A stretch of 64,000 nt of DNA from DATBJG01 sp963790545 (lineage in GTDB: Bacteria > Acidobacteriota > Vicinamibacteria > Vicinamibacterales > JAMQPK01). The stretch covers positions 1 to 64,000 of the forward strand of contig CAWBPA010000023.1 in NCBI GenBank assembly GCA_963790545.1, given 5' to 3'. The notes under the pieces are model-generated. The model was not told where the DNA came from. It did no database searches and was given only the letters and a program-made list of their open reading frames with translations. Made by a program: the position numbers and the translations under genes. Positions 17,239-27,336 of this stretch are shown here, in pieces; position 1 is the first letter of the stretch; the number at the start of each line of letters is the position of its first letter.

Positions 17239-20200
17239 ATGAATTGGCGCTCTGCTGTCGCGATGTGTGTCGTACTCCTTGTTGCGGCGTCCGCGGACGC
17301 GCAGTTCGATTCGGCACAGGTTTCCGGCGTCGTGCGGGACACGACCGGGGCCGTCCTTCCGGGCGTTGACGTCACGCTCGTCGATGCTGGCACGAGCAAC
17401 GAACGAAGGGCCGTGACCAATGAAGCGGGACTGTACACGTTCCCGAATGTCCCGGTTGGCGAGTACAGAATTACCGCGACGATTTCGGGCTTCAAGCCAA
17501 TCACGAAGTCAGGTGTCCAGGTCAGTGCAGGCCTCAACATCAGGGTTGATGTCTCTCTCGACGTCGGCGGGATCGCCGAGACCGTCCAGGTCGAGGCGGC
17601 GGCGACGCTGGTCGATACGTCGGTGATCGGCCGCACTGTCCGTGCCGAACAGATTGCCGAAGCGCCGCTCAGCGGAAGACGGGCGTCTCAGGTCGCCCAG
17701 CTCACGCCGGGAGTCGTTGGCGGCAACATCGGCGGCTCCATGCCAACCGGGGTCAACACGTTCGCGACTGGTGTGACGTCGATCAACGGCGGTCGCGCCG
17801 ACGAGTTCATCACGACGGTTGACGGTGCCCCGTCCATTCGGGTGCGCGCGGCGGGTGGCTTCATGATGGGCGCCCAGAATTTCGATACGGTGGCCGAGGT
17901 GCAGGTGCTGACGACGAACTACCAGGCGGAGTTCGGCCGGTCGTCAGCGGGGCAGCTGCGCCTGGTCACGAAGAGCGGCACGCAGAGTTTTCACGGCAAC
18001 GTCTTCTGGACCCACCAGAACGACGCGCTCGACTCGAATACCTGGACCCGTAAACGAGTTGGACTCGAAAAATCACCGCACACCTACAACGCCTACGGGT
18101 TTACGCTCGGCGGGCCGATCTACATTCCCGGGAGGTTCAACGCCAGCCGGCAGAAGCTGTTTTTCTTCTGGGGGCAGGAATGGCAGCGGGATCGATCGGT
18201 GGAAGAGCAGATGGGGATCGTGCCAACCGCGGCAATGCGCAACGGCGACTTCAGCGCGCTGCTGCCCGGGCGCGTCATTCGTGATCCGCTGACCGGCCTG
18301 CCGTTCCAGGGCAACATCATCCCGGCAGGTCGATTCAGTCCGCAGGGAAGCGCACTACTCAACGCGTTCCCGCAGCCCGTTCCCGGTTTCCAGCAGGGCG
18401 CGAATAACTGGATCGGTTACCCGGCGGTCTTCAACAACCAGCGGAAGGACAGCATCAAGATCGACTGGGTACCATCGTCGAATCATCGTCTCGCGGTACG
18501 GCACACGTGGTTGCCCAACGTCTGGAACGATCCCGAGCCGCTCACCGTGTACTCCACGATCTGGGATTACCCGGGCCGTACCCTGGCCGCAACGCTGACC
18601 AGCACACTGTCGCCGACGTTCAGCAACGAGTTCTCGTTCTCGTGGGGGTCGACCAGCCCGTCAAAGTACTTCGGGCAGCGCAACTGCGACTACTGCCCCG
18701 GCGGAACGGAGGCATTGCTGTACCCACGCACAGGAGATGTTGGCATCAGCTATCCGTATCTCTTTCCTGGAACGAAGCTCGACCCGGACAAGATTCCTAA
18801 CATCTCGCTCGAGGGCTTTACGGCTATCAACAATGCCGCGTACCCCGGTTCATGGAACGACTTCGTGTTTCTGTGGACCGACAACGTGACGAAGGTCACG
18901 GGCAATCATGTGTTCAAGGCCGGCATGAGCATCGAGCGATCGGGAATGAACGATCGCATTCAGCTGAGTTTTGCTCAGGCACCGGCAACGACGAACCAGA
19001 ACGGCTCCTTCCGATTCTTCAACGCCACTCGGCCAGACGGCACGGGCTATTCGACCGCCAACGCCTCTTGGGGCTCTTTGACGACTACACCGAATTCGGG
19101 AACAAGCCGAACACCAAGTGGCTGGCGATGGCGTACGATTGGTACATCCAGGACAGCTGGAGACCCACCCGCGACCTCACCCTCGAGCTCGGCCTCAGAT
19201 ACTCCTTGTGGCAGCCGTGGGGCGTTTCCACCAAAGCGATGGCATCGTTCGACTCGGCGTTTTACAACCCTGCTACGGCCGCCGTCATCAGTCGGACCGG
19301 CGGGTTCGTCGTCAGCGGCGACCGATATAACGGCATTGTCCTGCCCGGTGACAGCCCCACCGACGAGGCAGTTGCGGAGTTCCCCAATCTCGCGGACCTC
19401 CAGCGCCTGTATCACGGGCTTCCGAACGGCTTCTCGACGACCCCGGAGGACGGCCTGCAGCCGCGGCTTGGCCTCGCGTACGTCGTCGATGAGAAGACGA
19501 CGTTCCGGGCAGGCGTCGGCAAATTCTTGAACCGCGTCCAGATCAACACCACTGCGGCCTACGGCTTCAACCCGCCGCTCTCGGAGATGCAGACCGTCAT
19601 CAACGGATCCGTCGATGCCCCTGGCGGTGCCGTCACACGCAACTTCCCTCTGGTGATGGCCATGCAGTCTCCCGATTTCACCAACCCGCGGTCGTGGGCA
19701 TGGAATGCCACGCTCGACCGAGAGCTTCCCTGGACGATGCACGGGACCATCTCCTACGTCGGCCGCTCGGCCTCGAATCTCGAGCGGGCGCGGAACATCA
19801 ATCAGCTCCAGCCGGGTACGGTGCAGGCAAACCCGGGTGTCAACCCCAACGCGCTTCGGCCGTTTCTGGGCTTCGGCAGCATCACGCTCTACGAGACGAC
19901 CGGCAGGTCTCGCTACAACAGCCTGCAGACGCAAATCGAGCGACGCTCATCTCGCGGCGTCGGGTTCAGGGTCGCCTACACGTTCTCGAGGACGAACGAC
20001 GATGCGAACGGGCGCGGTGACATTTTGCCGAATGCCTACGACGAAACTGGCTACTACGGCATCTCGGACCTCGATCGACCGCACGTCTTTGGGGCACAGG
20101 TGCGATATCCGTTCCCCAGGCTCGAGTCGTCCGCGGCGCCTCTGCGGTGGGTGCTGGGAGACTGGGACGTCGTGGGCGTTTTCCAGGCGCAGTCCGGCGC

Positions 20201-20633
20201 ACCGTTCGACGTACGGACCCTGGTTGACATTGCGGGCGTTGGTCCCGGCAGCGGCCAGCAATTCTATGATCTCGTTGGCGATCCCAAGAGGATTCGGACT
20301 GATTTCGATCCCGTCCTGGGGTACGCCATTTGGTTCGACACCAGCGCATTCAAAGCCCCGGCTCCCGGGACGTTTGGAAAACAGCCGCAAAACACGCTGC
20401 GCTATCCGGGCTCCTGGATCATCAACATGGCGCTTCGGAAAGGTATTCCCCTCGGCAACGGCCACCGCGTGGACTTCAAGTGGGAAGCCTACAATGTTCT
20501 CAATCAACGAAGGTTGAACGACGCGATCATTGGGAACAACGTCAACAATCCAAACGTCCCGAACGACTTCGGCAAAATCACGTCGCTGACCGGCAATCGC
20601 ACGATGCAGGTAGGGCTCCAGTACATTTTTTAA
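17239..20633 (+). CDS. TonB-dependent receptor, Oar-like, one frame break
   Basis: Restored length is about 1,130 residues. After a signal peptide (VAMCVVLLVAASADA) comes a carboxypeptidase-regulatory-like domain (VSGVVRDTTGAVLPGVDV... YTFPNVPVGEYRI), then a plug domain and a long beta-barrel ending in RTMQVGLQYIF, with the terminal aromatic required for barrel insertion. The frame changes near 19060; both halves are intact. ATG 17239 has GGAGG upstream, while ATG 17224 does not. Oar-like receptors import large or scarce substrates or take part in cell-surface processes. The alpha/beta hydrolase gene follows after 26 bp, so the pair may bind and process one substrate. Confidence 0.93.
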
Positions 20634-20659
20634 CAGAGATTCGGAAGGCCTTGGGGCCA

Positions 20660-21410
20660 ATGGTTCTCCAGGTCAACGGTGTCGACCTGCACTACGAAGC
20701 AGTTGGAGAGGGTGAACCGCTGCTCTGGCTTCACGGCTTCATGGGTGCCGGGCCAGACTGGAAGTACATTTTCGACGCCGGGCCACCGGCAGGCTACAGA
20801 CTTATCGCGCCGGATCTGCGTGGCCACGGTGCGTCCACAAATCCGTCAGGCGAGTTTTCGTTTCAGCAGGCCGCCCGCGACGTGTGGGCCGTTCTCGATC
20901 ACCTGCAGATCGAACGCGTCAAGGCAATCGGACTGAGCGGTGGCGGCATTGCCCTGTTGCATCTTGCGACGACCGCTCCCGCGCGAGTCAGCTCGATGGT
21001 GCTCGTCAGTGCGCCGCCGTACTTTCCAGATCAAACGCGTGCAATTCAGCGCCAGTTTTCGGCGGCAATGATGAGCCCGCTCGACATGGAGCTGATGCGC
21101 CAGCGCCACAAGCACGGCGAGCCTCAAATCGAACAGCTCTTCGCATGTGCGCGAGCGATGGCGGACACTGACGACGATGTGAATTTCACGACACAGTCCC
21201 TGGCTCACGATCACCGCGGAGACACTCATCGTGTTTGGCGATCGCGATCCGCTGTACCCGGTGTCAATTGCGTTCGAACTGCATGCAGGGATTCCGCGTT
21301 CCTATCTCTGGGTGGTGCCCAACGGTGGACATGGCCCTGTGTTTGGAGAGTTCGCGGCAGCATTTTCCAAGACCGCGCTGTCCTTCCTGCGGGGAGATTG
21401 GCGGCAATAG
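20660..21410 (+). CDS. Alpha/beta-hydrolase, one frame break
   Basis: About 249 residues when the frame change near 21215 is restored. Features include LLWLHGFMGAG (oxyanion strand), LIAPDLRGHGAS, the nucleophile elbow GLSGGG (Ser in G-x-S-x-G), and after the break TLIVFGDRDPLYP (catalytic Asp) and VVPNGGHGPVF (catalytic His). No signal peptide, so it is cytoplasmic. It follows the TonB receptor by 26 bp, an arrangement that suggests cleavage of an imported ester-type compound. ATG 20660 is the first good start in frame. Confidence 0.9.
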
Positions 21411-21541
21411 AGGCACAAGACCTGCTCGTTTTCAGTTCTCCGTATTCCGTTATCCGTTCTTGTAAATGCGCAATCGAGTCAGGTTGATCGAGAAACGCCA
21501 GACAGAAACGGAAAACGGATTACGGAAAACTGAAAACCGGA
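21411..21541. other. Intergenic inverted repeat between convergent genes
   Basis: A T-rich arm at 21428-21463 (TTTTCAGTTCTCCGTATTCC...) pairs imperfectly with 21500-21540 (GGATTACGGAAAACTGAAAA). It separates the convergent hydrolase and NHL genes and may terminate both. A similar TTTTGAAACTGAG stretch occurs at 28114-28142. Confidence 0.5.
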
Positions 21542-22692
21542 CTAATTCGCGTTCTGAATCACGAATCGCTGCGCCCGCCGATTCGTCACAATCTCCGCGG
21601 TATAGAGATTCCCCTTCGAATCGGCGGCCATATGATGAACGATATCGAAATCGCCCGGCTTTGGCCCGCGGATGCCAAAGGCACCAACCTGGGTCAGCGT
21701 TTCTCGATCGAGAACGACCACCCGCATCGGCCCTGAGTCCACGACATAAAGGAACTGCTGCTTCGCATCCGGCGAGAATGCAAAGCCAGCCGGGACCGGT
21801 ACCACGCTGCCATCGGCCACGAGTCGCACCTGGCGAAGATACTTGCCCGCCGTGGTAAACGCCTGCACGCGGTTGTTGGGGCGATCCGCCACATACACGG
21901 TGCCGTCGTGCGACACTTTCACCGCGTGCACCAGGGCGAACTGTGGCGGTCCATCGCCGTCGGTGCCGGTGGGAGCAGATGCTCCTCGCGCCCCAGCCGC
22001 TGCGGCGGCGCCTCCGGCACGTTCCCGAACGCCCCCCACATCCGCTTGAACTTGCCGCTGTCGGCATCGAACACGACAACCCGATGATTCCCGTAACCGT
22101 CTGCGACAAACAGCTCGTTGGTGGGTGTGTGAACGAATACGTCTGCGGGCTGGTGGACGTTCGTCGTATCCTTGTCGCCGCCGCTCTGACCACGACGCCC
22201 AATCTGCAACACGAACTTGCCGGCCGGGGTGAACTTCAGGATCATGTCGTCCGTGCTGCCGCCCGGGGCCGGCTTCGGCCATCCGCCGTTGCCGCTAATC
22301 CACACGAACCCTTTCGCATCGACGTAGATGCCATGCTCGCGCTCGGGCCAGTCGAAGCCGTCACCGGCCCCGCCCCAACTTCCCAGCAGCTTGCCTGTCG
22401 TATCGAACTCGAGCACAGGAGGTGCCGCGCTGGCGCGCCGCTCCTCGGGAATGGACCTCGGCCGGTGAAGCACCCAGATGTGGTCGCGCGAATCGACGGC
22501 AATCGAAGTCACTTCGCCCAGCACCCAGTTATTGGGAACCTTCGGCCAGTTCGGATCGACCTGAAACGTCGGCGCGCGCAGCGTGGTCGATTGCTGCGCC
22601 ACGGCCGTCACGACGAGCCAGGACGGGACCGAGACGGCCATCATGGCCACCCCAAGCGCCGTGAGCGGTCTGAGATTTCCTACGAAAAGCAT
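21542..22692 (-). CDS. Exported NHL-repeat protein, one frame break
   Basis: About 382 residues once the frame change near 21950 is restored. ATG 22692 begins a signal-like segment (VAMMAVSVPSWLVVTAVAQ). NHL-type units follow: GEVTSIAVDSRDHIWVLHRP, EHGIYVDAKGFVWISGNGG, QPADVFVHTPTNELFVADGYGNHRVVVFD, and in the second frame LVHAVKVSHDGTVYVADRPNNRVQAF. The start lies 11 bp after the VOC protein stop, so the two are an operon. Because of an indel near 22750 the VOC gene appears fused to this one in the raw reading; that fusion is not real. Confidence 0.87.
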
Positions 22693-22703
22693 GCCCCGGC
22701 TCC

Positions 22704-23575
22704 TCAATTGATCTTGTCCAGACCTTCGGTCAGCTCGATATAGGTTCCCCACGGGATCGGTGATGAACGCGATCGCGATTCCAAGCGCCGGCACCTGCCG
22801 GTAGGCCACCGCCAGTTTGATCCCCTGCGATTCGAGCTTCTTGGTAAACGCTTCGAGGTTCTTCACCTCGAACCCGATATGATCGAGCGCGCGCCCCTGC
22901 GTTCCCACGACCGGTTCCTTTGATGCGGTGAAATTCATCCCGAGCCCAGGGAGCCTGGCAGACAGAAACGCCGGGTTGGCCGACGCTGATGTCGTCGCGC
23001 CAAAGATCTTCATGTACCACGCGTGCATTTCGGCCTGGGTGCCAAAGAAGTGGAGGTGATGTGAGGCGATGGGAACGGTTTGCGCCTTCATCTCAACCAG
23101 CTCGACCTTCACCTCGTCAGGGCCGAGCGCGTACGCAATGCCCGTGACGGGCCCGCCGCCTTCGACCACGCCAACATCGCCTTTGACCGGCACGTTGGCA
23201 GGCGCTTCGGAGGCCGTGACCATGCGGAAGCCGCCGGCTTTGATGCGATCAATCACCGGAGGCAGGCTCGGTACGGAAAAGCCGATGTGATCGAGCGTGG
23301 TGCCTTTGGTTCCGCCCGAGGGCTTCTGAGGCGCGCATAAAGAGCAGCGCGTTGGGAAACTTGATGATTTCGAGGTTGTTGGTGCCGACGCGTGTCAGGA
23401 CGCCACCAAGCGCATCCACCCAGAACTTCTTGTGCTCGTCAGCGTTCGTCGCGTTCACGTGGTGGTGGCCGTACACGATCGGTCCGTCCTTGGCGGCCAC
23501 CAGCTGCGCCGAGGAATCCGAGGCACGCGACAGCACGAGCAAAGTCAGGATGGCGACAGTCACGATTCGGTTCAT
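22704..23575 (-). CDS. Secreted VOC (glyoxalase-like) protein, two frame breaks
   Basis: About 290 residues from ATG 23575. A signal peptide (VTVAILTLLVLSRASDSSAQ) precedes two VOC modules: HHHVNATNADEHKKFWVDALGG near the start and HHLHFFGTQAEMHAWYMKIFGA in the second half, each opening with a metal-ligand His. Frame changes lie near 23323 and 22750; with the latter restored the protein ends DPWGTYIELTEGLDKIN, the usual VOC tail. Most VOC enzymes are cytoplasmic, so export is notable. It is transcribed with the NHL gene. Possible roles are ring-cleavage-like or isomerase chemistry; not decidable. Confidence 0.85.
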
Positions 23576-23677
23576 AAGGTCACTCCAGCCTTCGCTCATG
23601 ATGTGAGCTTCGGCTAGGCAAGCTCCGTCAATCGATTACAGCGCAGTTTATGCTAAATTTCCTTGCGAGGAGCCCAC

Positions 23678-24757
23678 ATGATTCTGCGGCGTATCGCAAC
23701 CTGCGTGGTCACTTGTTGCCATAGTTGCCACGACTTCGACTGGCCCGAATCTCGACTTTCCGCTCAAACGAAGGGCGCGGCCGAATCGTCAGCCGCCGCG
23801 CGCGTCGATCCGTCCTGGAAAGTCCCGCGTACGGCTTGGGGCCATCCCGATCTCGAAGGGGTGTGGGCGAGCGACGACATGCGAGGGGTCCCGATGTCGC
23901 GTCCCGAAGAATTCGGCACGCGAGCATCCCTCTCAGATGAAGAGTTTGCGGCACGCGCTCAACAACGTGGCAACGCCCGGGAAGTGCAGGAAGGGGCCGT
24001 GGGTACGTTCCGGAACGAAGAGGGGACCCGGTCGTTCGGCTACACGTCGCTCGTCATTGATCCACCAGACGGCCGGACGCCGCCGATGACGCCCGCAGGA
24101 CTTGCCAGAAGGGCTACCCGCGATCAGGGCTCGTTTGGTGTCGGCCCGTTCGACAAGCCCGAGGACTTCACGCTGTACGACCGGTGTATTACTCGTGGAC
24201 TGGTCGGATCATTCCTGCCCGTCGTGTACGGCAACGGCGCTCGAATTCTCCAGACGCCCGATGCGGTGGTCATCAGCCACGAAATGGTTCACGATACGCG
24301 GATCATCCCGCTCGATGGCCGGTCCCACCTCGGTTCGAACATCCGTCAGTACATGGGTGATTCGCGCGGTCGCTGGGAGGGCACCACCCTCGTCGTTGAA
24401 ACCACCAATTTCACCGACCGAACGAGCATCGGTGCGAACGGAAACGGCACGCGTCACAGCGAGGCGATGCGAATCGTCGAGCGCTTCACGCGAGTCGATC
24501 CAGAGATGATCGACTATGAAGCGCGCATCGAAGATCCGATCACCTACACCAGGCCCTGGACGATCCGGATGACCATTACGCGGCAGCCCGGCTATCAGCT
24601 GTTCGAGTACGGGTGTCACGAGGGCAACGGCGCCGTGAAGAATGCCCTGAGCGCCGAGCGCGCTCACGAGAAGGCGGCCGCGGAAGCTGCTGCCAAGGGC
24701 CTGCCGCCACCCGAACGAGTCTTCGAGCGTGTCAACGGTCCCGATCGCGCACGGTAG
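23678..24757 (+). CDS. Secreted ~360-residue protein, family copy 1
   Basis: The mature part has the family signature shared with 30959-32023 and 38964-40097: PRTAWGHPDLEGVW, a FGTRASLSDEEFA segment, IDPPDGRTPPMTP, DFTLYDRCITRG, YGNGARILQTP, GRWEGTTLVVETTNFTDRTS and YECHEGNGA-like CHEGNGAVKNALSAER. No catalytic motif is recognised. The N-terminus reads oddly (CHSCHDFDWPES); in the neighbouring frame 23713-23758 reads VAIVATTST, a signal-peptide core, so two compensating indels probably scramble it. GAGG precedes ATG 23678. Confidence 0.8.
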   Translation: MILRRIATCVVTCCHSCHDFDWPESRLSAQTKGAAESSAAARVDPSWKVPRTAWGHPDLEGVWASDDMRGVPMSRPEEFGTRASLSDEEFAARAQQRGNAREVQEGAVGTFRNEEGTRSFGYTSLVIDPPDGRTPPMTPAGLARRATRDQGSFGVGPFDKPEDFTLYDRCITRGLVGSFLPVVYGNGARILQTPDAVVISHEMVHDTRIIPLDGRSHLGSNIRQYMGDSRGRWEGTTLVVETTNFTDRTSIGANGNGTRHSEAMRIVERFTRVDPEMIDYEARIEDPITYTRPWTIRMTITRQPGYQLFEYGCHEGNGAVKNALSAERAHEKAAAEAAAKGLPPPERVFERVNGPDRAR

Positions 24758-24825
24758 AGTTATCAGGAACAGGAGATCAGGAGACAAGGAGACTGATCGG
24801 GAACAGAGAGATCGAGCAGAGAGAC

Positions 24826-25893
24826 TCAAGAGAAATCATTAGGAGAAATCGCAATTACTCCTGATCTTCTGATCTCCTGTGAAATCTTCCCGCGCGATGG
24901 GCGTTTGAACGAGCTGAAGCAGGAGAAATCTTCTAGGAGATTACTCCTGATCTTCTGACACTCCTGTGAAGTCTTGCGGTGATCTCGATCTATCTTCTCC
25001 AGAGGCCAGTACACTTCGGTTTTCCAGTCGGCGGGATCTGGAAAATCCGCGGGGTCGGTGATGTACGACTCCCATGGCGGTCCGCCAATGCGGAATCCGT
25101 TTGCTTCGATCCACCGTTGGAGCGCGGCATACGTCTCTACAAGCTGATCGTAGGACCCGGCGTGCATGGCCACGGCCACTGGTCCACCTGGGAGAGAGCC
25201 GGCTTCGACCTCACCTTTGCCCGGCCCCGCCGAAGCGATGGGGATGCCCACCTCGATGCTGAACAGTCCTGGCCCCGTTGACAGATAGCGCGTAAACGGG
25301 CGCCCCGCAATGGCAAGCCCAGCGCTCTGCGTGTACGGGAAGACCTTGCCCAGACCTTCTCCAATCGCGTCGGAAAGCTCATGGCGTCCGGGTCGCAGGC
25401 GAGCGAACAGAATCGGTTGCGCCGCAATCTCGCGGCGTTCGATCGAAAGCGTTGGCATCGTGACACTCCGGCGTGTGGGGTTGGTTGAAAGATGGAAGAG
25501 CGCCACGCACGGCCCGGCCGCCTCGATCAACGCGGCGTGACGAGCACGCGTGACGGTTGATGCCCCGGGGAGCGCGGCCGTGCGGTAGCTTGCCGGGGTC
25601 TGCCCGAACTGGCGCCGGAATGCGCGAGTGAACACCTCGTGACTGCGAAAGCCTGTGGCCAGCGCGATGTCGAGCACGGAATCGCGTGTCGAGACAAGCC
25701 TGGCCGCCGCGCGCTCGAGCCGGAGACGCAGGGAGTAGCCTTTCGGCGTCTCACCGACCATTTCGCTGAACGTCCGATGAAGATGGAACGGTGACCACCC
25801 GGCACGTTCCGCCAGCTGCTCGAGCGTCAGTCCGGCGTCGTGGCGGCGTCGAACTTCGCGAAGTACCTGCAGGAGTTCGCGTTTGGAAGGCAT
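24826..25893 (-). CDS. AraC-family regulator with GyrI-like domain
   Basis: Residues ~10-105 form the AraC helix-turn-helix pair (LEQLAERAGWSPFHLHRTFSEMVGETP and VLDIALATGFRSHEVFTRAFRRQFGQTP). Residues ~145-300 form a GyrI/BmrR-like effector domain (IERREIAAQPILFARLRPG, GGPVAVAMHAGSYDQLVETYAALQRWI, ESYITDPADFPDPADWKTEVYWPL). It is probably a drug- or solute-responsive activator. Relatives end soon after the EVYWPL strand; the last ~50 residues here are read from an intergenic-type repeat, so the true stop may have been lost through an indel near 24985. Confidence 0.9.
   Translation of the reverse strand: MPSKRELLQVLREVRRRHDAGLTLEQLAERAGWSPFHLHRTFSEMVGETPKGYSLRLRLERAAARLVSTRDSVLDIALATGFRSHEVFTRAFRRQFGQTPASYRTAALPGASTVTRARHAALIEAAGPCVALFHLSTNPTRRSVTMPTLSIERREIAAQPILFARLRPGRHELSDAIGEGLGKVFPYTQSAGLAIAGRPFTRYLSTGPGLFSIEVGIPIASAGPGKGEVEAGSLPGGPVAVAMHAGSYDQLVETYAALQRWIEANGFRIGGPPWESYITDPADFPDPADWKTEVYWPLEKIDRDHRKTSQECQKIRSNLLEDFSCFSSFKRPSRGKISQEIRRSGVIAISPNDFS
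24854..24975. repeat. Direct repeat pair of 36 bp
   Basis: 24854-24889 and 24940-24975 share ATTACTCCTGATCTTCTGA followed by TCCTGTGAARTCTT, 86 bp apart. Purine-rich AGGAGA stretches lie on the left of each, so each copy can fold back on itself. The repeats lie in the 3' part of the AraC-type gene as read. Confidence 0.7.
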
Positions 25894-25993
25894 CTGACCC
25901 GAGAATGATAGCCGTGCGGAGGACCAGCTTCTTGATGTTTCTTGCGATCGTGCGCGGACTATAATCGGGGAGTCAATTTTGAGGAGAACTTCA

Positions 25994-26401
25994 ATGTTAC
26001 GGAACCTGCTGGCGTTTGTGCTCGCGGTGAGCGTTGGCGTGGTTGTGACGGTCCCGCTCGTTGCTCACCACTCGGAGGCTGCGGAGTACGACGCCACCAA
26101 ACCGGTGCGCGTGACCGGAGTGGTCAAGAAAGTCGAGTGGACGAATCCGCATATCTGGTTCTACGTCGAAGGGACGGACGAAGTCTCGGGCCGGACGGCG
26201 GTCTGGGGGTTCTCTGGTGCCGCGCCCAATGGGTTGAGGCGCAGGGGGATTACAAAGGAGTCCCTGAAGATTGGCGACACCGTCAAGGTACAAGGTGTTT
26301 TGGCCAAGGACGGCTCGCCAAACGCGGCGAGCAGAGGCGTGACGTTCTCAGACGGCCGCCAGGTGTTCACGGCCTCGGCCGAGACGCCAACGCCAAAGTA
26401 A
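25994..26401 (+). CDS. DUF6152-family secreted protein, copy 1
   Basis: 135 residues with a signal peptide (LLAFVLAVSVGVVVTVPLVA) followed by the family hallmarks HHSEAAEYDATKPVRVTG, VEWTNPHIWFYVE and GITKESLKIGDTVKVQG. DUF6152 proteins are small periplasmic beta-rich proteins of unknown role. ATG 25994 has AGGAGA upstream; the open frame begins with a TTG at 25979. The gene is followed after 26 bp by a secreted protein of the family at 26428, the same pairing as at 38964-40579. Confidence 0.9.
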   Translation: MLRNLLAFVLAVSVGVVVTVPLVAHHSEAAEYDATKPVRVTGVVKKVEWTNPHIWFYVEGTDEVSGRTAVWGFSGAAPNGLRRRGITKESLKIGDTVKVQGVLAKDGSPNAASRGVTFSDGRQVFTASAETPTPK

Positions 26402-26427
26402 GCAGCCCCACCTGAAGGAGAATTCAT

Positions 26428-27336
26428 ATGAGGAGAGATGTCCGCATCAGGGCTGCCCTGGTTCGATTGCTGCCCGGTGCCGTTGCGCTCGTGGCCTTGA
26501 CTGCGTTGCCTCTCAGTGCCCAGGGAACCAAACCGGCGCCGCGTCTCTCGAATGGGAAACCGGATTTCACCGGCGTCTGGGATCATCCTCGCGTTGGAGA
26601 TATCTCCAGGAACGTGGACGGACCGTGCGCGGCGGGATCCCAGGGCTGCAAGAACATCGTGTCCGGAGAACTGTCGTTCACACCGGTGGGGAAGATGGAG
26701 TGGGACAAGAACAACAAACCGACCACGTATGACTATGGGTCTCATTGTCAGCCATGGGGATTCGTGCGTGCCTACAACACACCCTACCCGCACGCGTACG
26801 TGCATCATCCGAACCGCCTGGTCATTCTCTGGGAGCAGGACAATCGATTCCATGTCGTGCCCACCGACGGCCGTGAGCTTCCCAAGGATCTCGAGCCGAC
26901 CTGGATGGGAACGTCGGTCGGCCGCTGGGAAGGAGACACGCTCGTCGTTCAAACGGCCGGGTTCAACGGCCGCACATGGCTCGATACGGCCCAGCATCCG
27001 CACAGCGACGCGCTGCGGTTGACGATCCGCATGACGCGCCCGGACTATGACCACCTGAACTGGGAAGTGACGATTGAGGATCCGAAGTACTATGCGAAAC
27101 CGATCAAGAACGTGCGGACGTTTGTGCTGATGGCGCCGGGCCAGGAGCTGTTCGAGTATTCGTGTTCCGAGAACAACCGGTGCGAGGGAGGGAAATGCGT
27201 CCAGGCTGACGTGCAGAAGGACGTACGTCAGTCAGACCAGTCAGTACAGCCAGACAGTCCGGCAGTAAGCCGAAGATTCAAGGACCGTGATCTATGCGTA
27301 CGTTCACGCGAATCATCTGCGTCGTGGCAATCCTGA
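26428..27336 (+). CDS. Secreted hypothetical protein, divergent relative of the ~360-residue family
   Basis: About 290 residues with a signal peptide (GAVALVALTALPLSAQG). It shares the core GRWEGDTLVVQTAGFNGRTWLD, DFTGVWDHP and ELFEYSCSENN with the larger paralogues but lacks the FGTRA and DRCITRG blocks. The segment from LDTAQHPHSDALRL aligns with SIGxNGNGLRHSEAMRL in the others. The last ~50 residues after CEGGKCVQADVQK look non-native and overlap the next gene by 43 bp, so the true end may be near 27215. Paired with DUF6152. AAGGAG precedes ATG. Confidence 0.8.
   Translation: MRRDVRIRAALVRLLPGAVALVALTALPLSAQGTKPAPRLSNGKPDFTGVWDHPRVGDISRNVDGPCAAGSQGCKNIVSGELSFTPVGKMEWDKNNKPTTYDYGSHCQPWGFVRAYNTPYPHAYVHHPNRLVILWEQDNRFHVVPTDGRELPKDLEPTWMGTSVGRWEGDTLVVQTAGFNGRTWLDTAQHPHSDALRLTIRMTRPDYDHLNWEVTIEDPKYYAKPIKNVRTFVLMAPGQELFEYSCSENNRCEGGKCVQADVQKDVRQSDQSVQPDSPAVSRRFKDRDLCVRSRESSASWQS

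Noticed and set aside
18852..20633. Separate second gene inside the first TonB receptor
   Set aside because: The frame joins the upstream receptor text in order; it is the C-terminal barrel after an indel near 19060.
22700..23256. Natural VOC-NHL fusion protein
   Set aside because: Removing one G near 22750 restores the standard VOC ending and a stop at 22704, followed by a normal start for the NHL gene at 22692.
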